Positions 32,975 to 41,268 of a DNA stretch of 64,000 nucleotides are shown piece after piece (within the stretch, counting starts at the first letter, position 1; the number at the start of each line of letters is the position of its first letter). The position numbers and the translations under genes were made by a program. The notes beneath the pieces are model-generated. The model was given only the letters and a program-made list of their open reading frames with translations. It was not told the origin of the DNA and searched no databases. The stretch lies in NCBI RefSeq assembly GCF_019219075.1, contig NZ_JAHUWJ010000001.1, forward strand, positions 310,001 through 374,000, written 5' to 3'. This DNA comes from Chitinophaga sp. sic0106. GTDB taxonomy: Bacteria; Bacteroidota; Bacteroidia; Chitinophagales; Chitinophagaceae.

Positions 32975-34051
32975 ATGAAATTCAGGAATTTTAAAATGGT
33001 GGACTATGTGGTTTACGGTAACGGGTCTTTTGATCAGTTAGATGAAATCCTGGCCCCAAAACGTAACGGTGATGCTCCCATGATTTTCTTTGTGGATGAG
33101 TATTTCCAGGATAAGAAAGAATTTTTATCCCGTGTTCCTTTGCGTGGTAAAGACAAGATTGTAATCATCGATGTAACCGACGAACCTAAAACCAAAACCG
33201 TAGATAAAATCCGCGATGAGCTGCAGGCTGAATTTGGACAGGTATCTGGTATCATTGGTATTGGCGGCGGTTCTGTATTGGATATGGCTAAAGCGGTTTC
33301 GCTGATGATGACCAACCCCGGCTCTTCTGCCGACTACCAGGGCTGGGATCTTGTGAAAGTAGCGGGTGTGTATAAAGTGGGTATTCCTACTATTTCCGGT
33401 ACTGGTGCAGAAGTGAGCCGTACCTGCGTGTTAACAGGTCCTACCCGTAAACTGGGTATGAACTCCGACTTCACACCGTTTGATCAGATCGTTCTGGACC
33501 CATCACTGACCAGCACCGTAGAGCCTAACCAACGTTTTTATACTGCCATGGACTGCTTCATTCACTGTGTGGAATCCCTGGAAGGTACTTACCTGAACGC
33601 CTTCAGTAAGTCATATGGTGAAAAAGCCCAGGAACTCTGTGAAGAGATCTTCCTGGAAAAAGACCAGTGGGATGCAGATGCAGACGAAAAACTGATGATG
33701 GCTTCCTACGCCGGTGGTATGAGCATTGCCTATTCACAGGTGGGTGTAGCCCATGCCGTGAGCTATGGCCTGGCTTACCTGCTGGGTACTAAACATGGTA
33801 TCGGTAACTGTATTGTGTTTGATAAACTGGAAGAGTTTTACCCTGAAGGTGTGGAGAAGTTCAAGCTGATGGTGAAGAAACACAACATCATTATTCCGCA
33901 GGGCATCTGTAAAGGGCTGACCGACGAGCAGTTCGATATCATGATCAACGTATCGCTGGGCATGGCGCCACTGTGGGAAAACGCATTGGGTAAAGATTGG
34001 AAAACAATCATGACGCCTGAGCGCCTGCGCAAGCTCTACGAAAGACTTTAA
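32975..34051 (+). CDS. kdnB: 3-deoxy-manno-octulosonate 8-oxidase (iron-type alcohol dehydrogenase)
   Basis: A 358-residue group III metal-dependent alcohol dehydrogenase. The NAD-binding motif GIGGGSVLDMAKA is at about residues 92-104, SGTGAEVSRTCVL near 140, and the metal ligands are Asp and His of AMDCFIHCVE near 193-197 and the two His of VAHAVSYG and TKHGIGN near 262 and 276. Alone this would be a generic iron alcohol dehydrogenase; next to kdnA and kdsB it fits KdnB, which oxidises the C8 hydroxyl of Kdo to an aldehyde for KdnA. Last gene of the operon; a strong terminator follows at 34158-34201. Confidence 0.85.
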   Translation: MKFRNFKMVDYVVYGNGSFDQLDEILAPKRNGDAPMIFFVDEYFQDKKEFLSRVPLRGKDKIVIIDVTDEPKTKTVDKIRDELQAEFGQVSGIIGIGGGSVLDMAKAVSLMMTNPGSSADYQGWDLVKVAGVYKVGIPTISGTGAEVSRTCVLTGPTRKLGMNSDFTPFDQIVLDPSLTSTVEPNQRFYTAMDCFIHCVESLEGTYLNAFSKSYGEKAQELCEEIFLEKDQWDADADEKLMMASYAGGMSIAYSQVGVAHAVSYGLAYLLGTKHGIGNCIVFDKLEEFYPEGVEKFKLMVKKHNIIIPQGICKGLTDEQFDIMINVSLGMAPLWENALGKDWKTIMTPERLRKLYERL

Positions 34052-34058
34052 TTTTTTT

Positions 34059-34069
34059 TGGGGAGATGT
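34059..34069 (+). repeat. partial copy of the TGGGGAGATGT element
   Basis: TGGGGAGATGT preceded by a run of eight T, 7 bases beyond the kdnB stop. It matches the first 11 bases of the repeats at 2855 and 13591. Confidence 0.35.
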
Positions 34070-34081
34070 CAGCTCCAGCTG

Positions 34082-34131
34082 TTCCACGCTTAGCGCGGAA
34101 TGCTGTACGGACACAAAACCGAAGGTTTTGC
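34082..34131 (+). repeat. palindromic dispersed repeat, copy 1
   Basis: Two hairpins in tandem: TTCCACGC TTA GCGCGGAA (34082-34100) and CAAAACC GAA GGTTTTG (34114-34130). Parts of it (ACGC-TAGCGC, and the CAAAACCGAAGGTTTTGC core) occur in inverse orientation at 59971-60010. It is intergenic, between kdnB and its terminator. It resembles REP-like intergenic palindromes; no transposase is nearby. Confidence 0.6.
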
Positions 34132-34157
34132 GACCCGGATGCTCCAACAATATTATA

Positions 34158-34201
34158 AAGGGCCGGATGAAAAGGGATTAAAACCTTTTTATCCGGCCCT
34201 T
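34158..34201 (+). terminator. terminator of the kdn operon
   Basis: 11-bp perfect stem AAGGGCCGGAT / ATCCGGCCCTT with an inner AAAAGG / CCTTTT pairing, followed by CCTCTTTAT. It closes the kdnA-kdsB-kdnB unit and lies before the next gene at 34235. Confidence 0.82.
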
Positions 34202-34234
34202 CCTCTTTATAATTTAACTTCAGATAAAAAAGTC

Positions 34235-34735
34235 ATGGATAATATCGAGAAACTTGGCCAGGAGCTGGCGCAGGTATATTTTAGAATAGAAGAGCGAAGG
34301 AACCACTGGCATACTATTTCCAGAGAATTTATTTCCACCACTTTGAAAGAACTGGTAGCCCGCTTTCCTATGTTCGACTGGACGGTGGACATCAACGAGG
34401 TTTGGCAGAATATGGAATCCGTATATGTGATGTTCAATTACGTTCCCAGCGGCATCGTGGAAAAGACGCCCAACGCGGTGATTCAGAAAATGAAAAAAGG
34501 TGGATTGTTGTCGTTTTCTCAATCACGTAACGGACAAATAGTTACCTGGGTGGCTTATCCTTTTGTAGATGGTATAACAGAAGACGGGCCCAAGAACACG
34601 GTGTTGCATACCGCGGAGCCTGAAGAAGTGGATCAGGCTTATATTTTATGGTATGCCGAGAAGTTCCTGGAAGAAATGATCAGCTGGGAAAATGATTCCC
34701 GTGAAGAGATTGGCTTTATTAAAAAACACCGTTAA
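34235..34735 (+). CDS. hypothetical cytoplasmic protein
   Basis: A 166-residue soluble protein that I do not recognise. It starts with a helical segment (MDNIEKLGQELAQVYFRIEERR), is rich in aromatic residues, and has no signal peptide, membrane helix or known motif. The reading frame is open further upstream to 34100, but that part runs through the palindromic repeat and the kdn terminator, so the ATG at 34235 is the likely start. It precedes rmuC by 55 bases on the same strand and may share its transcript. Confidence 0.65.
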   Translation: MDNIEKLGQELAQVYFRIEERRNHWHTISREFISTTLKELVARFPMFDWTVDINEVWQNMESVYVMFNYVPSGIVEKTPNAVIQKMKKGGLLSFSQSRNGQIVTWVAYPFVDGITEDGPKNTVLHTAEPEEVDQAYILWYAEKFLEEMISWENDSREEIGFIKKHR

Positions 34736-34790
34736 TACGCAGATCCAATGCGTAGTGTGCATTTAAATTTGACAGAGGAGGAAGATTGTC

Positions 34791-36158
34791 ATGATAGCAG
34801 CTTTGATTGCAACCGGTATCGTGTTGCTCGTTTTTATATACCTGCTGTTCGCAGCTAAGTCGCGGCAGCAGCAACTGGAATCCCAGCATCGCCAGATGCA
34901 GGACCGTGCTGTACAATTGGAGTCACAGCAGCTTTACCTGGAATCGGCGCTCAAAGACAGGCAGCGGCAGTTGCAGGAGGCCCAGGATCAGCTGGAGCGC
35001 TTAAACGAAGAATATGCCCTGCAAAAGGGAGACCAGGGGCGACTGCTGGAACAAAATAAATACCTGCAACTGCAGCTTTCCGAAGAGCGCCAGCGGTTGA
35101 TCCAGCAGCAGGAAGACTCCCGGCACCAGTTTGAGAATATCGCCAACCAGTTACTGCACCGCATTTCCGGCAACTTCATGGAGCAAAACCAATCCAAGCT
35201 GGATGACCTGCTCAAACCATTATCCGATAAAATCGATACTTTCCGTAGCAGCGTTCAGCAGTCACTGGTGGCTGAAACCACGCAGCGTACTGAATTGCGG
35301 GCGGAATTACAGCGACTGTTATTGCTAAATCAAACACTTACGAAGGAAGCTAATAATCTCACCAATGCGCTGAAAGCAGATACCAAAAAACAAGGCAGCT
35401 GGGGAGAGGTGATCCTGGAGAAAGTATTGGAGGCATCAGGCCTGGAAAAGGGGATACATTATTTCACACAGGACTCCCGCTATGATGCCGAAGGACAACT
35501 GCGGCGCCCGGATATGGTATTGCATCTGCCGGAAGACCGTCGCGTGATTATAGATTCCAAGGTGTCGCTCAAAGCCTACGAACAATATTGCAGTGCAGAA
35601 GATGATATCTCCAGGCAGCAGTTCCTGAAACAGCACCTGGCATCGGTAAAAAATCACGTGAATGAGCTGAGTGCAAAGGCTTATCAGTCGCTCTACAACA
35701 ACACTACTGATTTTGTATTGCTCTTTATACCTGTGGAGCCGGCCTATGCGCTTGCAATCCTGCAGCCGGAGGAGGACCTGTATGATTTCGCTTTCCGCAA
35801 GCGGATTATCCTGGTAAGCGTACCGTCACTGCTGGCAACGCTCAAAGTTATTGAGAACATGTGGCGGCTGGAAAAGCAAAACAGGAATGCGCAGGAGATA
35901 GTACGGCAGGGTGGGGCGTTGTACGACAAATTTGTAGGCTTCGTCAATGACCTCGACCAGGTAAATAACTATCTCGGCAAAACCCGCGATGCCTATGATG
36001 AGGCTATGAAAAAGCTAACCAGCGGCAGCGGCAACCTGGTTGGGCGCGCAGAAAAAATGCGCAAACTAGGTGTGGACAACAAAAAAAAGCTGCCTGAAAT
36101 TTATGTCCAGGAGGCGCCTCCGGAAAATGGCAGCCTCGAGTCCGGAACCGATAAATAG
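34791..36158 (+). CDS. rmuC: DNA recombination protein RmuC
   Basis: A 455-residue membrane-tethered RmuC-type protein, family implicated in limiting DNA inversions at short inverted repeats. Residues 1-20 are a membrane anchor (MIAALIATGIVLLVFIYLLF), followed by a long glutamine-rich coiled coil (about 22-130). The nuclease-like core has GSWGEVILEKVLEASGL near 202, RPDMVLHLPEDRRVIIDSKV near 237, and a conserved FIPVEPAYALAIL near 315. Full length for the family. It ends in a hairpin terminator. The presence of many short palindromes in this window is a coincidental point of interest. Confidence 0.95.
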   Translation: MIAALIATGIVLLVFIYLLFAAKSRQQQLESQHRQMQDRAVQLESQQLYLESALKDRQRQLQEAQDQLERLNEEYALQKGDQGRLLEQNKYLQLQLSEERQRLIQQQEDSRHQFENIANQLLHRISGNFMEQNQSKLDDLLKPLSDKIDTFRSSVQQSLVAETTQRTELRAELQRLLLLNQTLTKEANNLTNALKADTKKQGSWGEVILEKVLEASGLEKGIHYFTQDSRYDAEGQLRRPDMVLHLPEDRRVIIDSKVSLKAYEQYCSAEDDISRQQFLKQHLASVKNHVNELSAKAYQSLYNNTTDFVLLFIPVEPAYALAILQPEEDLYDFAFRKRIILVSVPSLLATLKVIENMWRLEKQNRNAQEIVRQGGALYDKFVGFVNDLDQVNNYLGKTRDAYDEAMKKLTSGSGNLVGRAEKMRKLGVDNKKKLPEIYVQEAPPENGSLESGTDK

Positions 36159-36190
36159 CGGTTTGACAGGCTTGCGGCCTTTCAAACCGC
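36158..36190 (+). terminator. terminator of rmuC
   Basis: 9-bp stem GCGGTTTGA / TCAAACCGC with a nested AGGC / GCCT pair, beginning at the last base of the stop codon. A short weak T-tract (ATTACTTT) follows. Confidence 0.7.
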
Positions 36191-36252
36191 ATTACTTTAC
36201 CTGCCGAAGGCTGGTCGGTGTATGAACGTTTCAGGTGATTGGCTGGAAGAAC

Positions 36253-37455
36253 TTAATTCGCCTGCTTGCGTGCCAGCTGCTCCTCATAGTTTTTAGGTAC
36301 GTGAAAAAAGGAGAGATATAGTGTAGCCATTGCCGTGATACCCGCAAGAATAAAAAATGTAAGTGGGAACCGGCTGGCATGATTATGATAGATCAGCGCT
36401 GACCCCCAGGCGCCCAGCCCGATGCCGGCTTCCATGGCAATGTACATGCTCGCCAATGCACGGCCTTTATACATCGGGTTACTTAAATCTACCGTCCAGG
36501 CGGTAACAGCAGGGGAGTTAAGCCCGGTAGCCATACCATATAGCAAGGCCGCTGCCAGCAGGATTGCCGGATTGACCGCCAATGCCAGCATGGCCATGGA
36601 GGCGGCCATTACCAATGCGGAGATCTTCAGGATAGGGATGCGCCCATATTTGTCCGATACCTTGCCGGCTACCAGGCGTATGCCCATTGAGCTGGCGGTA
36701 TAGAAAGTAAAGAACAATCCTTTATTGGTGATGCCTAAATAGGTACTGTAGTCAGGAATGATGGTTAATACCGCGCCATAGCTGAAAAATGTAAGGAAGG
36801 TAACAATTACCGGACCCCATACCAGCGGCTCAAATAGCTCGTCCCGGTGGATACGCAGCAGCGAAAACCTGAAAGGTTGCTTGTTGGGAAGTGTTTCCTT
36901 CATAGCGCCGGTTAGGATGACTACCGATAGGAGCGCAAAAGCGGCCGACAACTGAAACATCACATTAATATTCCACTGCACTGCCACCCAACCGCCAATA
37001 GCAGGCCCGATGGCCATGCCGATGATAGAAGCCAGGCCTATAATGCCCATGGCTTCACCGCGCCGGTTGGCCGGTACCAGGTCGGATACATAGGCGGAAG
37101 TGCCGGTAGGCTTGAATCCTGTGGAGAAACCATGAAAAAATCTAAGTAACAGGAACGCCCCTACGGAGCTGACCAGTGGATACATCAAGCTGCACACCAC
37201 ACATATCAGTGAGCCAAACACCATCACCGGCACGCGGCCAATGGTATCCGTGAGCTTGCCGCTGAATGGCCTGGAAAGCCCCGCCATCAAGGTAAACACC
37301 CCAATGATATAGCCTTTGTAATCTTCCCCGCCCAGCTTAGTCAGATACGCCGGCAGCTCCGGGATCATCATGTTGAAACTGGCAGAGAAAAGGGCATTAC
37401 TCAAACATAATAAGATGAATTGCAGATTGTATATCCTACCTGACGACTGGTCCAT
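36253..37455 (-). CDS. MFS transporter
   Basis: A 400-residue major facilitator with 12 predicted helices. The family loop-2/3 signature appears as SRPFSGKLTDTIGRVPVM near residue 60-77 and again in the second half as RLVAGKVSDKYGRIPIL near 256-272. The protein resembles drug:H+ antiporter-type efflux carriers (DHA1-like), but a substrate cannot be read. Single gene. The -7 promoter element ends only 4 bases before the ATG, which would give a leaderless message; starting later would cut into helix 1. Confidence 0.9.
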   Translation of the reverse strand: MDQSSGRIYNLQFILLCLSNALFSASFNMMIPELPAYLTKLGGEDYKGYIIGVFTLMAGLSRPFSGKLTDTIGRVPVMVFGSLICVVCSLMYPLVSSVGAFLLLRFFHGFSTGFKPTGTSAYVSDLVPANRRGEAMGIIGLASIIGMAIGPAIGGWVAVQWNINVMFQLSAAFALLSVVILTGAMKETLPNKQPFRFSLLRIHRDELFEPLVWGPVIVTFLTFFSYGAVLTIIPDYSTYLGITNKGLFFTFYTASSMGIRLVAGKVSDKYGRIPILKISALVMAASMAMLALAVNPAILLAAALLYGMATGLNSPAVTAWTVDLSNPMYKGRALASMYIAMEAGIGLGAWGSALIYHNHASRFPLTFFILAGITAMATLYLSFFHVPKNYEEQLARKQAN

Positions 37456-37459
37456 GCCG

Positions 37460-37492
37460 CAAAATTAGTAACTATGGTACAATTTTGGCAAA
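37460..37492 (-). promoter_or_regulatory. promoter of the MFS gene, possibly leaderless
   Basis: On the minus strand TTTG (37489-37492) and TAATTTTG (37460-37467) are separated by 21 bases. The start codon begins at 37455, 4 bases beyond the -7 element. Confidence 0.55.
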
Positions 37493-37627
37493 GTAAATCA
37501 GCACTGGCTACAGGCGAACAAAACCCCGGGACCACTGTTAATATTAACCGGTTGTTAAATCATGATAACACTCATGTTTCCCTGCCACCAGAAACCGTAA
37601 ATTTATAGTAACTAAAAATTCAAGGAT

Positions 37628-38098
37628 ATGAAAGTTAACACTGGCATCTTACCAGAACACGCCAAAGAGGTTGCTTTAGAATTGAATAAAGCATTAGCTG
37701 ATGAATTGGTGTTGTATGCAAAAACACGTAACAGCCACTGGAATATTGAAGGACCCAGCTTCAGGGACCTGCACCTGTTTTTTGAAGATCAGTATGAAGC
37801 CCTGGAAGAATTCGGTGACGAAGTAGCAGAAAGAATCCGCGCCCTCGGCCACTACGCGCTGGGCAGATACGCAGATGTGCTGAAACTGACCCACCTGCTG
37901 GAGTCTGAATACAGCAACGACGCTAAAACACAGGTAAAGGAACTGCTGGATGATCATGAAACCATTATCCGCAACCTGCGCCGCCTGATCGATGAGTTTG
38001 ATCAGAAATACAACGATAAAGGCACCAGCGATTTTGTGACTGGCCTCATGGAAAAACATGAGAAACAAGCCTGGATGCTACGCTCCTTTCTCAAATAA
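37628..38098 (+). CDS. dps: Dps family ferroxidase / DNA-protection protein
   Basis: A 156-residue ferritin-like miniferritin that oxidises and stores iron and protects DNA in stress. The dinuclear site residues are in TRNSHWNIEGPSF near residue 37 (His), HLFFEDQYEALEEFGDEVAERI near 55-76 (Asp and Glu, across the subunit interface). Length and helical layout match Dps dodecamers. No Lys-rich N-terminal DNA-binding tail is present. Monocistronic, with a strong terminator at 38118-38158. Regulation by peroxide or starvation is usual in the family but no operator is visible. Confidence 0.94.
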   Translation: MKVNTGILPEHAKEVALELNKALADELVLYAKTRNSHWNIEGPSFRDLHLFFEDQYEALEEFGDEVAERIRALGHYALGRYADVLKLTHLLESEYSNDAKTQVKELLDDHETIIRNLRRLIDEFDQKYNDKGTSDFVTGLMEKHEKQAWMLRSFLK

Positions 38099-38117
38099 CT
38101 AATTTTATATTTATAGC

Positions 38118-38162
38118 AACGTGTTAGTTACAGCCAGATTGTCCGTAACTAACACGTTTTGT
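38118..38162 (+). terminator. terminator of dps
   Basis: Perfect 14-bp stem AACGTGTTAGTTAC / GTAACTAACACGTT with a 13-base loop, followed by TTGTTTT. It also marks the upstream limit of the NYN-domain gene. Confidence 0.9.
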
Positions 38163-38177
38163 TTTAATACAACACGT

Positions 38178-38924
38178 ATGGATAACAAAACAGACCTCCG
38201 ACTGGCCGTGTTGATTGACGCCGATAACATCCCCTATCACAACGTAAAAGGGATGCTCGAAGAAGTGGCCAAATACGGAAACCCAACGTTTAAAAGAATT
38301 TATGGCGACTGGACCAAACCCACCGTAGTAGGGTGGAAGGGCGTATTGCTCGACTATGCTATCACGCCCATTCAGCAATACAGCTATACCTCCGGTAAAA
38401 ACGCTACCGACAGCGCCATGATCATAGACGCCATGGATATTTTATACACCGGCAGGGTAGATGGGTTTTGCCTCGTATCCAGCGACAGCGACTTTACCCG
38501 CCTGGCCACCAGGCTCCGTGAAGCCGGAATGTACGTGATCGGTATGGGGGAAAAGAAAACGCCAAGTGCATTCAGATCGGCCTGCGACAAGTTCATCTAC
38601 CTGGAGATCCTGCAGGTGAGAGAAAAGAAATCAGACGAAGGGAAATCAAAGTCTTCCAAAGAAAAGCCAAAGGGAATCAGCAAAGCTGACAAGGAGGTGA
38701 TCACCCTGCTGACCACCAGCATTAACGATATTGCAGATGAGGATGGCTGGGCATACCTCGGAGAGCTGGGCAACCTGCTGCTGAAGAAACAACCCGACTT
38801 CGATTCCCGCAACTATGGCTTTAATAAACTGATCCATCTCATCCAGAGCTTCCCTATATTTGAAATAGACCTGCGCGACAGCGGTAATAAGACAGGTAAA
38901 TTAGTGTATGTTCGTAGCAAATAA
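38178..38924 (+). CDS. NYN domain protein with C-terminal LOTUS/OST-HTH domain
   Basis: A 248-residue protein combining a PIN-like NYN nuclease domain and an RNA-binding LOTUS (OST-HTH) domain. NYN acidic residues: [12 protein letters not shown] (D14, D16 region), YGDWTK near 44, and [17 protein letters not shown] near 104-120, the typical active-site pattern. After a Lys/Ser linker (about 150-170), residues 172-248 form the LOTUS domain ([23 protein letters not shown]). This is the LabA/Limkain-like architecture. Start chosen at 38178; upstream in-frame codons cross the dps terminator. The macrodomain gene begins 10 bases after its stop. Confidence 0.9.
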   Translation: MDNKTDLRLAVLIDADNIPYHNVKGMLEEVAKYGNPTFKRIYGDWTKPTVVGWKGVLLDYAITPIQQYSYTSGKNATDSAMIIDAMDILYTGRVDGFCLVSSDSDFTRLATRLREAGMYVIGMGEKKTPSAFRSACDKFIYLEILQVREKKSDEGKSKSSKEKPKGISKADKEVITLLTTSINDIADEDGWAYLGELGNLLLKKQPDFDSRNYGFNKLIHLIQSFPIFEIDLRDSGNKTGKLVYVRSK

Positions 38925-38934
38925 CGTTACTTAT

Positions 38935-39468
38935 ATGAACCGGGTAAGTGTTATTAAGGGAGATATTACCGCCGTTAAGGCAGATGCCATCGTAAATGCA
39001 GCCAATTCATCCCTGATGGGTGGCGGAGGAGTAGATGGCGCCATTCACCGTGCCGGTGGTCCTGCAATTTTGGAGGACTGCCGTAAGATTGTGGCCCGCC
39101 AGGGCGGATGTAAAACCGGTGAAGCCGTGATTACCACTGGCGGCCGGCTGCCAGCGGCACATGTGATCCATACCGTAGGACCTGTATGGCAGGATGGCTT
39201 GCACAACGAACCCACCTTGCTCGCCAACTGCTACCGGCACTCCCTGGAGCTGGCTGCTGCCAATAACCTTACCACAGTGGCTTTCCCTAACATCAGTACC
39301 GGTGTTTATCATTTCCCTAAAGACCTCGCCGCCCGGATTGCGCTGGAAACAATAGCCAACTTCCTGGAAAAAGAAAGTAGTATCACAGCGGTTATCCTGG
39401 TATGCTTTGACGAAGAGAATTTCAACTTCACCACCCATTATTACCACCAGTATGTAGGGCCGGAATGA
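38935..39468 (+). CDS. macrodomain protein (O-acetyl-ADP-ribose deacetylase type)
   Basis: A 177-residue stand-alone macrodomain of the MacroD/YmdB group, binding or hydrolysing ADP-ribose derivatives. Signature motifs are [24 protein letters not shown] near residues 21-44 (catalytic Asn and Asp) and [16 protein letters not shown] near 118-133 (phosphate loop). It could remove ADP-ribose from proteins or RNA, or deacetylate O-acetyl-ADP-ribose. The ATG at 38935 fits the family N-terminus ([12 protein letters not shown]); an ATG at 38908 would overlap the preceding gene. It is probably co-translated with the NYN-LOTUS protein. Confidence 0.93.
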   Translation: MNRVSVIKGDITAVKADAIVNAANSSLMGGGGVDGAIHRAGGPAILEDCRKIVARQGGCKTGEAVITTGGRLPAAHVIHTVGPVWQDGLHNEPTLLANCYRHSLELAAANNLTTVAFPNISTGVYHFPKDLAARIALETIANFLEKESSITAVILVCFDEENFNFTTHYYHQYVGPE

Positions 39469-39490
39469 TAGTAATGATTATCAGCCGTTT

Positions 39491-39532
39491 GACACAATGT
39501 GTGTCTACATTGCATTTGCTTTGTTATTTTTG
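39491..39532 (+). promoter_or_regulatory. perfect dyad and -7 element before the thioredoxin-like gene
   Basis: GACACA ATG TGTGTC (39491-39505) is a perfect inverted repeat that could be an operator. TATTTTTG (39525-39532) is an exact TAnnTTTG element 31 bases before the start codon. The dyad would overlap the upstream promoter half. Confidence 0.5.
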
Positions 39533-39563
39533 AGATACTAAACCATAAAACCACCATTAAACA

Positions 39564-40961
39564 ATGAGAAAATCAACCGTATGCAGACTCCTGCCAGTAG
39601 CACTGTGCATGTCTGTTTCTGTAGCCCGCGCCGCCGCCGGCCCAGGCCCGGTTCCATCCCTCACCATTATTCAAGGGACTACCACCAACGACAAAGCCAC
39701 TAAAATCTCCCTCATGGCTGTTGAAGAAGGTATGACCAAAGAAATTGCTACATCAGCAGTGAGCGCGGACCACGCCTTTGCCTTTGCCGTACAAAAACCA
39801 ACAGAAGGATTTTATTACCTGACTACCAATCCAAAAGACAACGGCGCCCGAATCTACCTGAAATCAGGAGATCAGCTGAATCTGCAACTGGATGGTAACA
39901 ACTTCGTACAAAAAACAGGATCAGTAGAAAACAAAACCCTGCAGGCCTGGAACACAGTAGTAGCACCAGTTACCGGCCCTGCCAGCAAAATTGATTCTAC
40001 CACTTTTTACTCTTTCTTCCCTGCACTGGAAGCAACTGTGCCTAAAGCAGAAGCTTTCAAAAAAACCTTCACATCTTCCAATAAAACTTTTAGCAGCCTG
40101 ATGAAAGTGGCTATGGAAGCAGATGTGGAGTATGCAGCCATGCGTTTTCTGTTGATTCCGCACTCGGTGCATCCTAAAAAGGAGCAGTACCCTGCCTATT
40201 ACAAAACTATCGTGAAGGATCAGAAATTTTGTGACGCTAACGCCATGGCCCTGGGCAACATCGGCGATTACGTACGCCTATACAACACCTTCAGCATGCT
40301 GATCATGGCTGAAAAGCCAGCCACTAAACCTGCTCCGGGCGAAATGCTGGCTAAAAGTGTAAACGCCATCTGCAACGATCACATCAAAGCCCTGTACCTC
40401 ACCAACTCACTCGGTGGTTACAAAACCTTTGAGGCACTGGTAGAAGCCATGGCGCCTTACCAGAAATACCTGGTGACTGACCTGGAAAAGAAACGCTATT
40501 ACGATTATGAAAAATCTGTGCGTAAATTCTCCGCAGGTGAAGCTGGATATAACTTCTCCGGTGAGGATACCAACGGTAAGATGGTGGCATTCAACGACCT
40601 GAAAGGTAAAGTAGTAGTAGTAGACGTTTGGGCTACCTGGTGCGGACCTTGTAAAGCAGAACTGCCTTTCCTCCAGAAACTGGAAGAAGAAATGGAAGGT
40701 AAAAACGTAACTTTCGTTGGCTGCTCCGTGGATGAGGCAAAAGATAAAGAGAAATGGAAGCAGTTCGTGAAAGACAAAGACATGAAAGGTGTACAGATCT
40801 TTGTGAACGGCTGGAGCGAGGTAACGAAGTTCTACGGTATCAACGGTATCCCTCGTTTCATGGTATTTGACCAGCAGGGTAAAATCGTGAACATCGATGC
40901 TCCCCGCCCGTCTACACCAGAGCTGAAAGCGCTGATCGAAAAATTACTGGCTAAAGGATAA
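39564..40961 (+). CDS. exported TlpA/thioredoxin-like protein
   Basis: A 465-residue periplasmic thiol-disulfide protein. Signal peptide to about residue 24 (SVSVARAAAG). The N-terminal 320 residues form an uncharacterised domain of the type seen before Bacteroidota TlpA domains (DUF4369-like start). The thioredoxin/AhpC-TSA domain occupies about 325-465 with the redox motif WATWCGPCK near 353-361 and the cis-Pro segment GIPRFMVFD near 430. It probably reduces or isomerises disulfides in exported proteins. Monocistronic, with strong terminator and a possible operator upstream. Confidence 0.9.
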   Translation: MRKSTVCRLLPVALCMSVSVARAAAGPGPVPSLTIIQGTTTNDKATKISLMAVEEGMTKEIATSAVSADHAFAFAVQKPTEGFYYLTTNPKDNGARIYLKSGDQLNLQLDGNNFVQKTGSVENKTLQAWNTVVAPVTGPASKIDSTTFYSFFPALEATVPKAEAFKKTFTSSNKTFSSLMKVAMEADVEYAAMRFLLIPHSVHPKKEQYPAYYKTIVKDQKFCDANAMALGNIGDYVRLYNTFSMLIMAEKPATKPAPGEMLAKSVNAICNDHIKALYLTNSLGGYKTFEALVEAMAPYQKYLVTDLEKKRYYDYEKSVRKFSAGEAGYNFSGEDTNGKMVAFNDLKGKVVVVDVWATWCGPCKAELPFLQKLEEEMEGKNVTFVGCSVDEAKDKEKWKQFVKDKDMKGVQIFVNGWSEVTKFYGINGIPRFMVFDQQGKIVNIDAPRPSTPELKALIEKLLAKG

Positions 40962-40995
40962 TAGCCATACTCATAGCAAAATCTTGAATACAAAT

Positions 40996-41025
40996 AAAAA
41001 GGCTACCTGTTCAGGTAGCCTTTTT
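40996..41025 (+). terminator. terminator of the thioredoxin-like gene
   Basis: 13-bp stem AAAAAGGCTACCT / AGGTAGCCTTTTT with a 4-base loop, 35 bases beyond the stop. Symmetrical, so it may also stop minus-strand transcripts. Confidence 0.92.
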
Positions 41026-41057
41026 AATTATAATGCGATGTGAAAAAACGATGGGGA

Positions 41058-41199
41058 TTATGCCTTAGCGTATTTAACCCACGCTATCAAAAACATAAGT
41101 GCAAAAATGATAATTGCTGCTGGTGCACCGATGCTACCAATGAAATCACCCACTTTATAAAAGTTAGTGGTGTGTACTACATCTAAGAAAGTCATCATG
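41058..41199 (-). CDS. possible small membrane protein, frame interrupted at a T5 run
   Basis: From ATG-ATG at 41199 the frame encodes MMTFLDVVHTTNF and then stops at 41155-41157. Shifting by one base in the five-base T run (plus-strand A at 41159-41163) continues as YKVGDFIGSIGAPAA, a hydrophobic helix (IIIFALMFLIAWV) and KYAKA, ending at 41058: 46 residues in all. Alternatively the second part is translated alone from a GTG at 41153 (31 residues). The smooth join suggests a genuine small membrane protein gene with a frameshift mutation, a sequencing error or programmed slippage. Confidence 0.4.
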
Positions 41200-41268
41200 A
41201 TATAATGAGTTTATTATTTCCGGATGCAAATTAGAACTTTAGGGCCAAATTCCCAATGAAGAATTCGG

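Larger units (their letters stand above)
40962..41268. other. gap between thioredoxin-like and E1 genes
   Basis: 307 bases between convergent genes. It holds the terminator at 40996-41025 and the interrupted small reading frame at 41058-41199. I see nothing else. Confidence 0.6.

Noticed and set aside
34100..34234. In-frame N-terminal extension of the hypothetical protein before rmuC
   Set aside because: It would translate a palindromic repeat and the kdn operon terminator; the ATG at 34235 is the credible start.
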